Source of the DNA: Syntrophorhabdaceae bacterium
GTDB lineage: Bacteria > Desulfobacterota > Syntrophorhabdia > Syntrophorhabdales > Syntrophorhabdaceae
Assembly (NCBI GenBank): GCA_035541755.1
Contig: DATKMQ010000103.1
Span: forward strand, 1 to 64,000
Direction of reading: 5' to 3'
Length of the DNA: 64,000 bases
Both the position numbers and the translations under genes were made by a program. This document shows, one piece after another, positions 1-7,942 of the stretch. The notes beneath the pieces were generated by a model, which worked only from the letters and a program-made list of their open reading frames with translations, did no database searches and had not been told where the DNA came from. Position 1 is the stretch's first letter; each line of letters begins with the position of its first letter.

Positions 1-126
1 GGTCTTTTTTATGTCCTTTCCGGACGCAACGAGGATTTGGGGTTCTTTGTGAAGTTCCGCGGCAAGGACCTGGATATCTTCCTGGATATTCTCCTTTGTA
101 CCCACGGCAATGACGATTTCTTTCAT
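1..126 (-). CDS. Hypothetical protein, N-terminal fragment cut by the window edge
   Basis: The minus strand reads open from an ATG at 126 to the window edge, giving 42 residues that begin MKEIVIAVGTKENIQEDIQ. Codon choice matches the neighbouring genes. The hydrophobic strand IVIAVGTKE suggests the first beta strand of an alpha/beta domain. No strong Shine-Dalgarno precedes the ATG and I do not recognise the family. It lies downstream of the carboxyltransferase gene, separated by a hairpin terminator at 192-223, so it is probably a separate transcript. Confidence 0.45.
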   Translation of the reverse strand, partial: MKEIVIAVGTKENIQEDIQVLAAELHKEPQILVASGKDIKKT

Positions 127-191
127 GAGTGTAGATTACTACAGCGGCTCCGTTTTTTCAACGCATGGCGGCCAATCGAGACGCAAATAAT

Positions 192-223
192 AAAACCGGG
201 CAACGGATTTGCTGCCCGGTTTT
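192..223 (-). terminator. Rho-independent terminator hairpin
   Basis: Perfect 11-bp inverted repeat (AAAACCGGGCA and its complement) around a 10-nt loop, with A/T-rich ends on both sides. It follows the stop codon of the minus-strand carboxyltransferase gene by about 45 nt. The ends AAAA and TTTT would let it work in either direction. Confidence 0.8.
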
Positions 224-268
224 AATCTCGAAACGTTCTTTATTTCTTTTACAGCTTAGCGCCTGCTA

Positions 269-1651
269 TCAGGAGGATTTTCCATATTTCTTTTTGAGGA
301 ATTCAAGACCCGTCATGGGATACAGGGCGTAGATGAGAATATCGCCCATGTCGCTCGTTATGTCTTTCACCGCCTCCCTCGCCTTGGGAAGTTCCGGTTC
401 GATAACATCACCCGGCCGAGTGTCGATGGGAGTATTTCCTTTGGCATAACCTTTAAGCGCCTTCTGTTTGATCTCCTCGCTCACCGCTACCGGCGGTTTA
501 CCGTACAGGCCGTAAAAATAATCTTTGACCTCGTTGGAGATCATCTTGTAGCGGCCCGCGATAACGTTGAATACGGACTGCACACCCACAATCTGACTCG
601 TGGGGGTGACAAGCGGGGGGAATCCGAGGTCCTTGCGGGTGGCGGGTATTTCTTCGTACACTTCTTTGAGCCTGTGGAGCGCCTTTCCCTGTTTTAACTG
701 GCTCACGAGATTGCTGATCATGCCGCCCGGTATCTGATGCATGAGAACGCCGATGTCGATAACGGAAAAACGGGTCGTATCGGCAAAATTCATGTATTTG
801 GGAACAATGGATTCGAGGTAATCGTCTATTTCAGCGATGGCCTCAAGATCAAAGCCTGTCTCGTGCGGGGTGCCTTGCAGTGTTACCACAAAGGGTTCCA
901 CGGCGCTATGGGAAGACCGCAGGGCAAAAGGGGCAAGACAGGTATCGACGCCGTCGGCTCCGGCTTCGATCGCCTTAAGCAGAGCCATGGAAGCCATACC
1001 GCTCGTATAATGGGTATGGAGGTGCACCGGGATGGAAATGCTGGATTTGAGCTCTGACACAAGGTCGTACGCGTCATAGGGAGAGATGATCCCGGCCATG
1101 TCTTTTATACAGAGAGAGTGTGCACCCATGTCTTCAATCTTCTTTGCCTTGTCTACATAGTATTTTACGTTGAAAATAGGCCCCCCGAGTCTCTTCTCGG
1201 TAAGCGAATAGGAGATTGCGCCCTGAATATGCTTTCCGCATTTCTTGATGGCTTTGAAAGCGGCGATAAAGTTACGTTCATCGTTCAGCGCGTCAAAGAC
1301 CCTGAAAATATCGATTCCCACTTCAGCGGCCTTCTCCACGAAGGCCTCGACCACGTCATCGGCGTAGTTGCGGTACCCGACGAGGTTCTGTCCGCGAAGC
1401 AGCATCTGGAATTTGGTCTTGGGCATCTTCTGTTTGAGGATCTTCACGCGCTCCCAAGGATCCTCGTTGAGGAACCGGGTCATGACATCGAAGGTAGCAC
1501 CTCCCCAGACTTCCATAGAATAGAACCCAATGTTGTCCATTTTCTCCGCAATGGGAAGCATGTCCTCTGTGGTCATCCTCGTCGCGAAAAGCGACTGGTG
1601 GCCATCCCGCAACGTTAAATCGGTAATACGGATGGGTTTCTTGTCTGCCAT
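269..1651 (-). CDS. Pyruvate/oxaloacetate carboxyltransferase subunit (PycB/OadA/transcarboxylase-5S type), without biotinyl domain
   Basis: This is a 460-residue TIM-barrel carboxyltransferase that moves CO2 between carboxybiotin and pyruvate (oxaloacetate). Signatures seen: TLRDGHQS at residues 13-20 (metal-binding Asp), RVFDALND at 117-124, CIKDMAG at 181-187 (the Lys that is carbamylated in the family) and HLHTH at 210-214 (metal-binding His pair). The ATG at 1651 is chosen because GAGGAGG lies about 9 nt upstream; an earlier in-frame start would add 20 residues unlike the family. The chain ends soon after the conserved C-terminal helical region, with no AMKM biotin-attachment motif, so it resembles the 5S subunit of transcarboxylase and needs a separate biotin carrier. 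The exact physiological direction (pyruvate carboxylase, decarboxylase or transcarboxylase) cannot be told from this gene alone. Confidence 0.88.
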   Translation of the reverse strand: MADKKPIRITDLTLRDGHQSLFATRMTTEDMLPIAEKMDNIGFYSMEVWGGATFDVMTRFLNEDPWERVKILKQKMPKTKFQMLLRGQNLVGYRNYADDVVEAFVEKAAEVGIDIFRVFDALNDERNFIAAFKAIKKCGKHIQGAISYSLTEKRLGGPIFNVKYYVDKAKKIEDMGAHSLCIKDMAGIISPYDAYDLVSELKSSISIPVHLHTHYTSGMASMALLKAIEAGADGVDTCLAPFALRSSHSAVEPFVVTLQGTPHETGFDLEAIAEIDDYLESIVPKYMNFADTTRFSVIDIGVLMHQIPGGMISNLVSQLKQGKALHRLKEVYEEIPATRKDLGFPPLVTPTSQIVGVQSVFNVIAGRYKMISNEVKDYFYGLYGKPPVAVSEEIKQKALKGYAKGNTPIDTRPGDVIEPELPKAREAVKDITSDMGDILIYALYPMTGLEFLKKKYGKSS

Positions 1652-1749
1652 GATACGTTGCCTCCTCTTCAGAATGTGAAATAAGTTACATGATCCCCAG
1701 GGAAAAATCAATGGAATTCTTCTTACCAGTCATGGTATGTATATAGCCT

Positions 1750-1828
1750 CGGGAAGTAGCTCAGTATGGTGTAGAGCACAGCGTTCGGGACGCTGGGGTC
1801 GCAGGTTCAAATCCTGTCTTCCCGACCA
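1750..1828 (+). tRNA. tRNA-Pro (anticodon CGG)
   Basis: Full cloverleaf: acceptor arms CGGGAAG/CTTCCCG, anticodon stem CAGCG/CGCTG enclosing loop TTCGGGA (anticodon CGG at loop positions 3-5), T arm with TTCAAAT, and an encoded CCA at 1826-1828. It reads the CCG proline codon. The yjbQ-like gene begins 29 nt downstream and may be co-transcribed. Confidence 0.96.
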
Positions 1829-1857
1829 GTTTTGCCCTCCACAAGTCGGACGTACCC

Positions 1858-2277
1858 ATGAAGATCATACACAAGAAGATTGGTTTCAAAACCAAAGGGA
1901 GCGGCGATCTCATAAACATTACCGGTTCTCTGTCGCAAGCGCTCAAAGAAACGGCGTTAAAAATCGGTAACGTGACCGTCTTTGTCTGCGGTTCTACCGC
2001 CGGCATCTTGACCTTAGAGTACGAACCGGGCCTTATCAAAGATATAGGTGAATTCTACGAGAAGCTCGCACCTTCGAACCCACACTATCATCATGACGAT
2101 ACCTGGGGTGACGCGAACGGCTTCAGCCATATCAGGGCAAGCTTGACCGGACAATCGCTCACCGTGCCTTTTGAAGACGGAAAACTCCTGCTCGGAACCT
2201 GGCAGCAGGTGGTGCTTGCCGAATTCGATAACCGTCCCCGCTCACGCGAGCTCACCGCACAGTTCATTGGGGAATAG
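1858..2277 (+). CDS. YjbQ/UPF0047 family protein
   Basis: A 139-residue protein matching the YjbQ (UPF0047) family in length and sequence. Visible family features are VFVCGSTAGILTLEYEPG (about residues 41-58), the His-rich segment NPHYHHDDTWGDANGFSHI (about 74-92) and the C-terminal LLLGTWQQVVLAEFDNRPR (about 109-127). The family forms trimers with a metal- or phosphate-binding pocket; E. coli YjbQ has weak thiamine-phosphate synthase activity and its true role is unsettled. It starts just after tRNA-Pro and its stop codon lies 2 nt from the end of the convergent MEMO gene. Confidence 0.9.
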   Translation: MKIIHKKIGFKTKGSGDLINITGSLSQALKETALKIGNVTVFVCGSTAGILTLEYEPGLIKDIGEFYEKLAPSNPHYHHDDTWGDANGFSHIRASLTGQSLTVPFEDGKLLLGTWQQVVLAEFDNRPRSRELTAQFIGE

Positions 2278-2279
2278 AT

Positions 2280-3476
2280 TTACTTGTAAAAGACACCGCC
2301 CGCGAAGCTCACCGATGACTTGCCGTCTGTCCACTGGTCGTAGCCCACAATATCGCAGCGGCCTCCGGCGAGCAGCTTGAGTTGAAAGTAGATCGGCGTG
2401 AGGCCGCATATGCGCCGTTCATCCTTTTCTTCTTTGATCGCTTCAAAGAATCCTTGAGCATCGACCTTTCTTATGGATTCAAGCAGAAGCTCATCGCGGG
2501 CCTTTGAACGGGCAAGGGTCGCATCGTGGAGGGTAAAGGTATCTCCGAATTGCGCCCCGATATGGGCCAGGTCTGCGCCTGACAGGATTATAAACGGTTT
2601 GCCTGAGGCGGCGAGCACCGCTTTTAGACTTGTCACAACCTCGTCGATCTCTCCGTCATCAAGATTTCGCTCTCCTTCCACGTACTCATGCATGGAGCCG
2701 GTAAGAATGGGTAGCATCTCGAAGTCGTGCTGCATCATGAACTGTATGAGCGGAAGCTGCAATTCAATCGAATGTTCGTTCCTGTGGGGCCATTCGTCTA
2801 TGTATCTCTCGAGGACCGGGTTTTCGCGGATGAGCTCGGCCACATCTTTCGCATGGGGGATGGTTTCAAGCGGCGTTTCAAAGTCCTTAAGCGATATGGA
2901 AAGAAGCCTCTCGGTGGGGTGATGGCACGTGCCCAGGATAACTATAAGAGGCGCGGCGCAGCCTTTGAGGTGGGGATAGGTCTTCTGATAGACGCTCATG
3001 CCCCTCGGATAGTCGATGTGGGGCGCTACCATGCCTGTCATCTCGCCTTTTTCCGCACAACCGTCAACGCCTCCTTTCAACATCTCAGTAAGAAAGGTGA
3101 TGAGTTCCATTCTGTTCGCGGCATAGCTTCTGCCCGCGAGAGCAGCGGGGCGTACCGGCGATTTTTCATACTCTTCCCGCAGCGCGGCAAAACGAGCCCT
3201 GAAGTTGTCGTTCAAAAGAAGAAGGTGCGAATCCATGGTGCGAACCAGCTCTTCGATCTTCTCGATATAGACAAGCTCACCGACAGTCCGCATGAAATCG
3301 AGCTGTATGTCTCTTATGGTTCGGGAGCCGTCCATGAGAGAGATCATGAAGGCCACCTCTCGCGACACAACGAGTGCATTCTCCGTGATCCCCTCGGTAT
3401 CCTTAAGAACGATGAGCTCCTGGCCTTCCTCAACTACGGGGATCGCTTCAATGAATCGTATGCGGGGGTTTTCCAT
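2280..3476 (-). CDS. MEMO family protein (AmmeMemoRadiSam system protein B type)
   Basis: 398 residues. The N-terminal ~130 residues (two strand-rich segments with VVSREVAFMISLMDG and YIEKIEELVRTMD) resemble a small PqqD/winged-helix type domain. The rest is a MEMO domain related to extradiol dioxygenases: VAPHIDYPRG, a core around ILGTCHHPTERLLSI, EHSIELQLPLIQFM, and ILSGADLAHIGAQFGD. MEMO proteins are usually encoded with an AMMECR1 protein and a radical-SAM protein (the AmmeMemoRadiSam set); neither partner is adjacent here. The ATG at 3476 is preferred over an upstream TTG (3494), but the ribosome-binding site is weak for both. Function is unknown in bacteria. Confidence 0.82.
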   Translation of the reverse strand: MENPRIRFIEAIPVVEEGQELIVLKDTEGITENALVVSREVAFMISLMDGSRTIRDIQLDFMRTVGELVYIEKIEELVRTMDSHLLLLNDNFRARFAALREEYEKSPVRPAALAGRSYAANRMELITFLTEMLKGGVDGCAEKGEMTGMVAPHIDYPRGMSVYQKTYPHLKGCAAPLIVILGTCHHPTERLLSISLKDFETPLETIPHAKDVAELIRENPVLERYIDEWPHRNEHSIELQLPLIQFMMQHDFEMLPILTGSMHEYVEGERNLDDGEIDEVVTSLKAVLAASGKPFIILSGADLAHIGAQFGDTFTLHDATLARSKARDELLLESIRKVDAQGFFEAIKEEKDERRICGLTPIYFQLKLLAGGRCDIVGYDQWTDGKSSVSFAGGVFYK

Positions 3477-3544
3477 GTGAAAGGTATACCACAATCGGCC
3501 CGAAGAGTGAAATTACAACGGGTCCCTGAGGTGGGAGAAAAATC

Positions 3545-3620
3545 GGTTTGTCTGGTTTGTCTGGTTTGTTTGGTTTGTCTGGTTTGTCTGGTTTATCTGG
3601 TTTATCCGGTTGATCTGGTT
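3545..3620 (+). repeat. 9-bp tandem repeat array, locus 1 (consensus GGTTTGTCT)
   Basis: About eight head-to-tail copies of a 9-bp unit, GGTTTGTCT, drifting to GGTTTATCT and GGTTGATCT at the right end. Only one orientation is present here, unlike the hairpin arrays at 14229-14590 and 35930-36136. Reading frames through it give (VCL)n or (NQT)n and are not protein evidence. It fills the gap between the divergent MEMO and MFS genes. Confidence 0.9.
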
Positions 3621-3726
3621 CGCTCGCCCGTTTACGCCATCCTTCACTGCCATATCGGACCTTCCTCTAAAAACCATTGACAATCCGAATGCAAAATTTG
3701 AGAATGAAAAAAAGGGGGTGTCCATC

Positions 3727-4938
3727 ATGATACATTATGCATGGATCATCGCGCTCACGGGAACATTGGTGACGATTCTCGCTCATGGCCTCGGCAGGAT
3801 GTCCTATTCCGTGATACTGCCTTCTATGAAGGACGGCCTCGCCCTTACCTACACTCAGACCGGCTATATCGCCACGGGCAATTTCATCGGATATCTCTGT
3901 CTCGCGATCATGGGAGGATTTCTGGCGGCCCGGTTCGGGGTGAGGCGAGTCGTGTTCGTATCCCTTGTTGTGATCGGCGTAAGTCTCTTTCTCACCGGTC
4001 TTTCCAATTCCTTCGCTTTTGCATTTCTCATGCGGCTTCTTGCCGGGGCTGGTAACGGGGGAAGCTATGTCCCCATAATGGCGTTGCCTGCGGCCTGGTT
4101 CGTGGCGAAAAAGAGAGGTCTTGCTACTGGCATCGTGTCCGGAGGTATCGGCATCGGGCTTTTTCTCGCAGGGATTATCCTTCCTCCCATAATTTCCGCT
4201 TACGGGAAAGAGGGATGGAGATACGCGTGGTATTTCATGGGGATTGTCGTGTTCGCGCTCGCCTTTCTCTGCTATGGCTTCTTAAGGAACAGTCCGGCGG
4301 ACAAAGGCATTTCCCAGCTCGGCGGCACAGAAGCATTAAAGGGCGGCGTGAGGGTGACGCTGTTTTCGGCCTTCAAGGATGTGGTCGTCGAGCGAGAGAT
4401 ATGGAAACTCGGATGCGTCTACTTCATGTATGGCTTCTCGTACATAATATACCTCACGTTTTTTGTGGCTTATCTTACCAAAGAACTGGGGGTAAGTCCG
4501 GTGGCTGCGGGACGAATATTCGCCGTGCTCGGTATTTTCAGTATCTTCTGCGGCGTTATCTGGGGAGGTATATCGGATGCCCTGGGGAGAAGGCTCGGGT
4601 CCATGCTCGCCTACCTTACCCTGGCTTTCTCGTATCTGGTTTTCGTTTTCTGGAAAGACTACACCGGGTTCTATATCTCGGCCGTGGTATTCGGTTTAGC
4701 CGCCTTTTCCATACCCACGATCATGGCGGCTGCGGCTGGTGACGCCGTAGGCGGAAGGCTCGCCCCGGCCGGACTCGGTTTTATCACCCTGTTCTTCGGG
4801 GTGGGCCAGGCATTTGGTCCGGCTGTAGCCGGATGGATAAAGGATTCGGCAGGCACCTTTACCTATGCCTTCCTCCTCGCCGCTGCCATTTCTCTCGTCG
4901 GGGGCTTCGGATCCATGATACTCAGGAAGAAGGCGTAA
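3727..4938 (+). CDS. MFS transporter (YbfB/OFA-like)
   Basis: 403 residues with about 12 predicted membrane spans, starting MIHYAWIIALTGTLVTIL directly with TM1. Inner-membrane carrier of the major facilitator superfamily. It has the loop 2-3 motif region GGFLAARFGVRRVV and the mid-protein repeat GGISDALGRRLG. The early GRMSYSVILPSM stretch is typical of YbfB/OFA-like carriers of organic anions. The ATG at 3727 has AAGGGGGTG about 6 nt upstream. Substrate unknown. Confidence 0.85.
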   Translation: MIHYAWIIALTGTLVTILAHGLGRMSYSVILPSMKDGLALTYTQTGYIATGNFIGYLCLAIMGGFLAARFGVRRVVFVSLVVIGVSLFLTGLSNSFAFAFLMRLLAGAGNGGSYVPIMALPAAWFVAKKRGLATGIVSGGIGIGLFLAGIILPPIISAYGKEGWRYAWYFMGIVVFALAFLCYGFLRNSPADKGISQLGGTEALKGGVRVTLFSAFKDVVVEREIWKLGCVYFMYGFSYIIYLTFFVAYLTKELGVSPVAAGRIFAVLGIFSIFCGVIWGGISDALGRRLGSMLAYLTLAFSYLVFVFWKDYTGFYISAVVFGLAAFSIPTIMAAAAGDAVGGRLAPAGLGFITLFFGVGQAFGPAVAGWIKDSAGTFTYAFLLAAAISLVGGFGSMILRKKA

Positions 4939-5106
4939 CAGGGCGAGTTCTTCTTCGGGCTGGGCAAGATATCTCTCATAAGTCTTCCTCCCCGTAATAG
5001 AAGGTCATACGGAAGAGGACAATGGCTCGCCTCGTCAACCCGGCTCATGAAGATTCCCCATCCATGTATTAGATTATGGCAGGACGAAATGTAAGGGGGA
5101 TCAATA

Positions 5107-5784
5107 ATGTTCTTTTCGCCGCTTTCTTTTTTCTTCATGGTGATCTTCTTCGTCATCATCGGTTTCGTCTTCACCATGGTTCAAGTTAACGTCATAGCGC
5201 TCGCCTTCGAAAAAATCGGGATCCCATCCCATTATGTGTTCGGGGCGCTTTTCGCGAGCTTTCTCGGAAGTCTCATCAACATTCCCGTGAAGAAGGTCCG
5301 GCAACAGACCATGACCACACGGAGGAGGGCAAGATTCTTCGGCCTTCATTACGTTGTTCCTGCCGTGAGGAATAACTTCACCGTGATCGCCGTGAACGTG
5401 GGTGGCGCCGTTGTGCCCTGTGCCATATCGGCCTTCCTGTTATTCAAAACGAGTCTTTACCTTCAGGCCCTGATCGCCACGGCATGCGTTACCTTCGCGG
5501 CCTACCGGCTTGCGAGGCCCGTGCCGGGTGTGGGCATCGCGTTGCCTTTCTTTTTGCCCCCGTTTCTCGCTGCGGTGGTTTCGGTCATCGTGGCCCGCGA
5601 GCATGCACCTATCGTGGCCTATATCGCGGGGAGTCTGGGAACGATCATCGGTGCCGACATACTGAATTTGAAAAAGATCTCGGAACTCGGTGCGCCCATC
5701 GCCTCCATCGGCGGGGCCGGCACCTTCGATGGGATATTTTTGTCCGGCATCCTGGCGGTTATTCTCTCAGCCCTTTTTACCTGA
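5107..5784 (+). CDS. DUF1614 family integral membrane protein
   Basis: 225 residues, five to six hydrophobic spans. It matches DUF1614 by its N-terminal membrane pair, the NVGGAVVPCAISAFLL segment, GIALPFFLPPFLAAVVS and the glycine-rich C-terminal GTIIGADILN...GGAGTFDGIFLSG. The family is widespread in archaea and anaerobic bacteria and has no assigned function; the glycine-rich paired segments suggest a transporter-like fold. GGGGGA sits 8 nt before the ATG. Confidence 0.75.
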   Translation: MFFSPLSFFFMVIFFVIIGFVFTMVQVNVIALAFEKIGIPSHYVFGALFASFLGSLINIPVKKVRQQTMTTRRRARFFGLHYVVPAVRNNFTVIAVNVGGAVVPCAISAFLLFKTSLYLQALIATACVTFAAYRLARPVPGVGIALPFFLPPFLAAVVSVIVAREHAPIVAYIAGSLGTIIGADILNLKKISELGAPIASIGGAGTFDGIFLSGILAVILSALFT

Positions 5785-5870
5785 TTTCGGGGGATGAAAT
5801 CTCGTGTCAACCTTGCGGATGCGCGCGTCTTCAGTATTGGATACGTTGGCGGGGCCTTAAGCGAGTGTTC

Positions 5871-6275
5871 TTAATCCTCAATGTCATTATGAGGGGCATG
5901 TTTGAAATCTATCACCCTATCCACGCGAATGAGGACTGATCTTTCCACTTGAGGAACGGTGATCTTCTCGGTGAAAGCCGGAGCATACCCATCAAGCATG
6001 GCCATATCTTCGATCTTCTCCGATTGGCCGGTGAGCTGGAAACCCCGGTCAGACTCCCTGTCCCAGATCACAAGGCAGACGGCCCGGTTTTCGTGTAGAT
6101 TCGCCACGGTCGTGGGACAGAACCAAGCGCTCGCTGTCACGTGCGTTTCATCGACCTGCCTGAGAACGGCGGCCGCGGCGATATGGGGCTCTTTTTTTCG
6201 GTTGGCCGTGCCGATCAGGACGTGCTGCAACCTCCCGGCCAGGGTCACCGCGTCACGTAATGCCTGGTAATTCAT
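5871..6275 (-). CDS. Pyridoxamine 5'-phosphate oxidase-fold (FMN-binding split barrel) protein
   Basis: 134 residues with the split-barrel pattern: an N-terminal helix, HVLIGTANRKKEPHIAAAAVL, WFCPTTVANLHENRAVCLVIWD, and a C-terminal strand ending VDRVIDFKHAP. Members bind FMN, F420 or heme and act as small flavin reductases or oxidases; no pyridoxine-specific residues are evident, so the substrate is open. The ATG at 6275 is chosen because GGAGG lies 5 nt upstream. It is followed 96 nt downstream by convergent sequence and preceded by the ferredoxin gene on the same strand. Confidence 0.75.
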   Translation of the reverse strand: MNYQALRDAVTLAGRLQHVLIGTANRKKEPHIAAAAVLRQVDETHVTASAWFCPTTVANLHENRAVCLVIWDRESDRGFQLTGQSEKIEDMAMLDGYAPAFTEKITVPQVERSVLIRVDRVIDFKHAPHNDIED

Positions 6276-6371
6276 ATGATCCTCCATTTTACGGGTACGC
6301 GTCATCCCTCACGGTGCGATAGCCATGTCGACCCACGCGGCCATCCGGCTCTATCTCGCCGCTTACCCTTA

Positions 6372-6560
6372 CTACTCGTGAATAATGATCGCGTCAACCG
6401 GGCAGGCCTCGGCCGCTTCCCTGCACAGATGCTCAAGCTTCTCGGGCACCTCCTCCATCTTCACGACCGCCAGGTCTCCAACCATCTTGAAGAGATCCGG
6501 ACAAATCTCTACGCAGCTTCCGTCTCCCACGCACTCCTCGTCATTGATCCTGACTTTCAT
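6372..6560 (-). CDS. Small single-cluster ferredoxin with Asp ligand position
   Basis: 62 residues; AAGGAGGG lies about 4 nt before the ATG. Cluster ligands are C10, C16 and C53, with D13 in the place of the usual second cysteine; C20 and C46 are also present. This is the pattern of Pyrococcus furiosus ferredoxin (Asp ligand, plus a Cys pair that can form a disulfide), and such proteins can hold [3Fe-4S] or [4Fe-4S] clusters. It would be a soluble low-potential electron carrier, possibly serving the Hdr complex encoded 330 nt away on the other strand. Confidence 0.88.
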   Translation of the reverse strand: MKVRINDEECVGDGSCVEICPDLFKMVGDLAVVKMEEVPEKLEHLCREAAEACPVDAIIIHE

Positions 6561-6748
6561 ATCGCCCTCCTTAAACCCGCCCTGCAGTTCCTGTCTATCT
6601 CTAATCGCATAACAGCGGACTGTCAAGGACAAGGCCGGCACGCCAACTCTCGATTGGCATGAAACCACGGTCTTTACGCGACGTCAACAATAACCCACAA
6701 TATCGCCTACCGGTTAAAAAGGCCCATTCCTGCCTGTATTCGCGCATA

Positions 6749-6779
6749 TTGCCTTTCTTCAATGCTTATGATATATAAT
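6749..6779 (+). promoter_or_regulatory. Candidate sigma-70 promoter of the hdr-met operon
   Basis: TTGCCT at 6749-6754, a 17-nt spacer, then TATATA at 6772-6777 (TATAAT at 6774-6779 with a 19-nt spacer). It is the best promoter match before hdrC and leaves a leader of about 105 nt, in which I see no recognisable riboswitch. Confidence 0.5.
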
Positions 6780-6889
6780 TATTTCTGCCAGTTACCACGC
6801 AGCGCTGCATCGCGTAACTAAATTCGCACCGGGGCGAAAAACGTTTTTGAATTGATGCTGCAGAGAAACATGCAAGGGGTTGGTATCCT

Positions 6890-7429
6890 GTGAATGACCT
6901 TACATTCTTGAATGAAATTGAAGATAAATCGGGGCAAAAGGTATCGGCCTGTTATCAATGCTACAAGTGCACCACAGGCTGTCCCGTAGCCGGTGAAATG
7001 GATATTTATCCTCACAGGATCATACGCCACATCATCCTCGGCGACAGAGAAAAAGTGCTCGCTTCGGCAACCATCTGGACCTGCCTCCAATGCACAACCT
7101 GTTCGGTCCGTTGCCCCAACGATATAGATATTGCTCATGTGTTCGATACTTTACGGAAGATCGCTGTGGCCGAGCATCGGGAGGCCGAGCGCGACACCTG
7201 GGCCTTCTACAGATACTTCCTTGACAGCGTGAAGAAACATGGCAGACTGCACGAACTCGAAGCGATCATGCACTACAAGCTCGCCAAGAAGGATTTTTTC
7301 AGCGATACGAAAATGGGTCTCGGCATGCTCACAAAAGGAAGGATGGGCATACTGCCCCATAATATAAAGGATAAGAAGTTGATGAAAAAGATCTTCACGA
7401 GAACGAAGAGCGGAGATAAGGGTGAATAA
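6890..7429 (+). CDS. hdrC: Heterodisulfide reductase-like subunit C
   Basis: 179 residues carrying two [4Fe-4S] clusters: C21, C24, C27, C31 and C65, C68, C71, C75, each in CxxCxxCxxxCP form. HdrC links the ferredoxin-type clusters of HdrA to the catalytic HdrB. The start is GTG at 6890 with AAGGGG upstream. It is the first gene of an operon whose other members are HdrB, HdrA, MvhD, MetV and MetF. The 3' end overlaps by 8 nt a four-helix-bundle reading frame that belongs to an inserted element, so the native hdrC-hdrB spacing has been stretched from roughly 30 to 513 nt. Confidence 0.95.
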   Translation: MNDLTFLNEIEDKSGQKVSACYQCYKCTTGCPVAGEMDIYPHRIIRHIILGDREKVLASATIWTCLQCTTCSVRCPNDIDIAHVFDTLRKIAVAEHREAERDTWAFYRYFLDSVKKHGRLHELEAIMHYKLAKKDFFSDTKMGLGMLTKGRMGILPHNIKDKKLMKKIFTRTKSGDKGE

Positions 7430-7877
7430 CTCGAAATTGGGGTCGGGGTTCAGGGACCGGGGGTCAGCAAAATCAGAGAACCGGGGCTCAGGAATTGAGA
7501 ATCTCGGGCCGGAAAAGATAAAGAGCTATCAAGATCTGGACGCATGGAAGCAAGCCATGGATTTGGTCGTCGAGTGTTATAAGGCTACAAGAAATTTCGC
7601 TAAGAACGAGACCTTTGGTCTATCAAGCCAATTACAAAGGGCGGCCGTTTCTGTTGTCGCAAATATTGCCGAGGGCAGATCGAGAGGGCATACCAAGGAG
7701 TTTCTGCAGCACTTGGCTATTGCCTATGGCTCTCTGGCAGAATTAGAGACCCACCTCCAAATTGCAAACCGTTTGAGCTACATTAATGATGCCGGATTAT
7801 CCCTACTGCTGGATAAGACAAATCTTGTGGGAAAATTGATTAACGGGTTACGTAGATCTTTGGAGAAGAAGCTATGA
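7422..7877 (+). CDS. Four helix bundle protein (23S rRNA intervening-sequence protein family)
   Basis: The body from about residue 33 (KSYQDLDAWKQAMDLVVE, then LSSQLQRAAVSVVANIAEGR, then FLQHLAIAYGSLAELETHL) is the standard TIGR02436-type four-helix-bundle protein, ~118 residues in the family. The first ~32 residues are translated from the G-rich terminal repeat (GSGFRDRGS, NRGSGIENLGPEK), so the real start is doubtful: GTG at 7422 overlaps the end of hdrC and may be reached by translational coupling. Function of the family is unknown; members occur inside rRNA intervening sequences and as orphan cassettes. No role in the Hdr complex is implied. Confidence 0.8.
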   Translation: MNNSKLGSGFRDRGSAKSENRGSGIENLGPEKIKSYQDLDAWKQAMDLVVECYKATRNFAKNETFGLSSQLQRAAVSVVANIAEGRSRGHTKEFLQHLAIAYGSLAELETHLQIANRLSYINDAGLSLLLDKTNLVGKLINGLRRSLEKKL

Positions 7878-7922
7878 TAGGTCTGTCTTTGCTGACCCCC
7901 GGCCCCAGAACCCTGGCCCCGC
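7439..7922. mobile_element. Four-helix-bundle cassette bounded by ~33-bp imperfect inverted repeats
   Basis: The left end (7439-7471) and the right end (7888-7922) are inverted copies of one G-rich sequence. The inner 15 bases, CCGGGGGTCAGCAAA, are identical and the outer part (GGGGTC..GGGTTC.GGG) differs at a few bases. They enclose one gene of the 23S-intervening-sequence protein family and sit between hdrC and hdrB. No transposase and no obvious target-site duplication is present. A related G-rich tract (GGGATCAGGGGCCAGGG) occurs at about 14170-14200. I infer a small non-autonomous mobile cassette. Confidence 0.65.
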
Positions 7923-7942
7923 TATTTACGAAGGTACACTAA

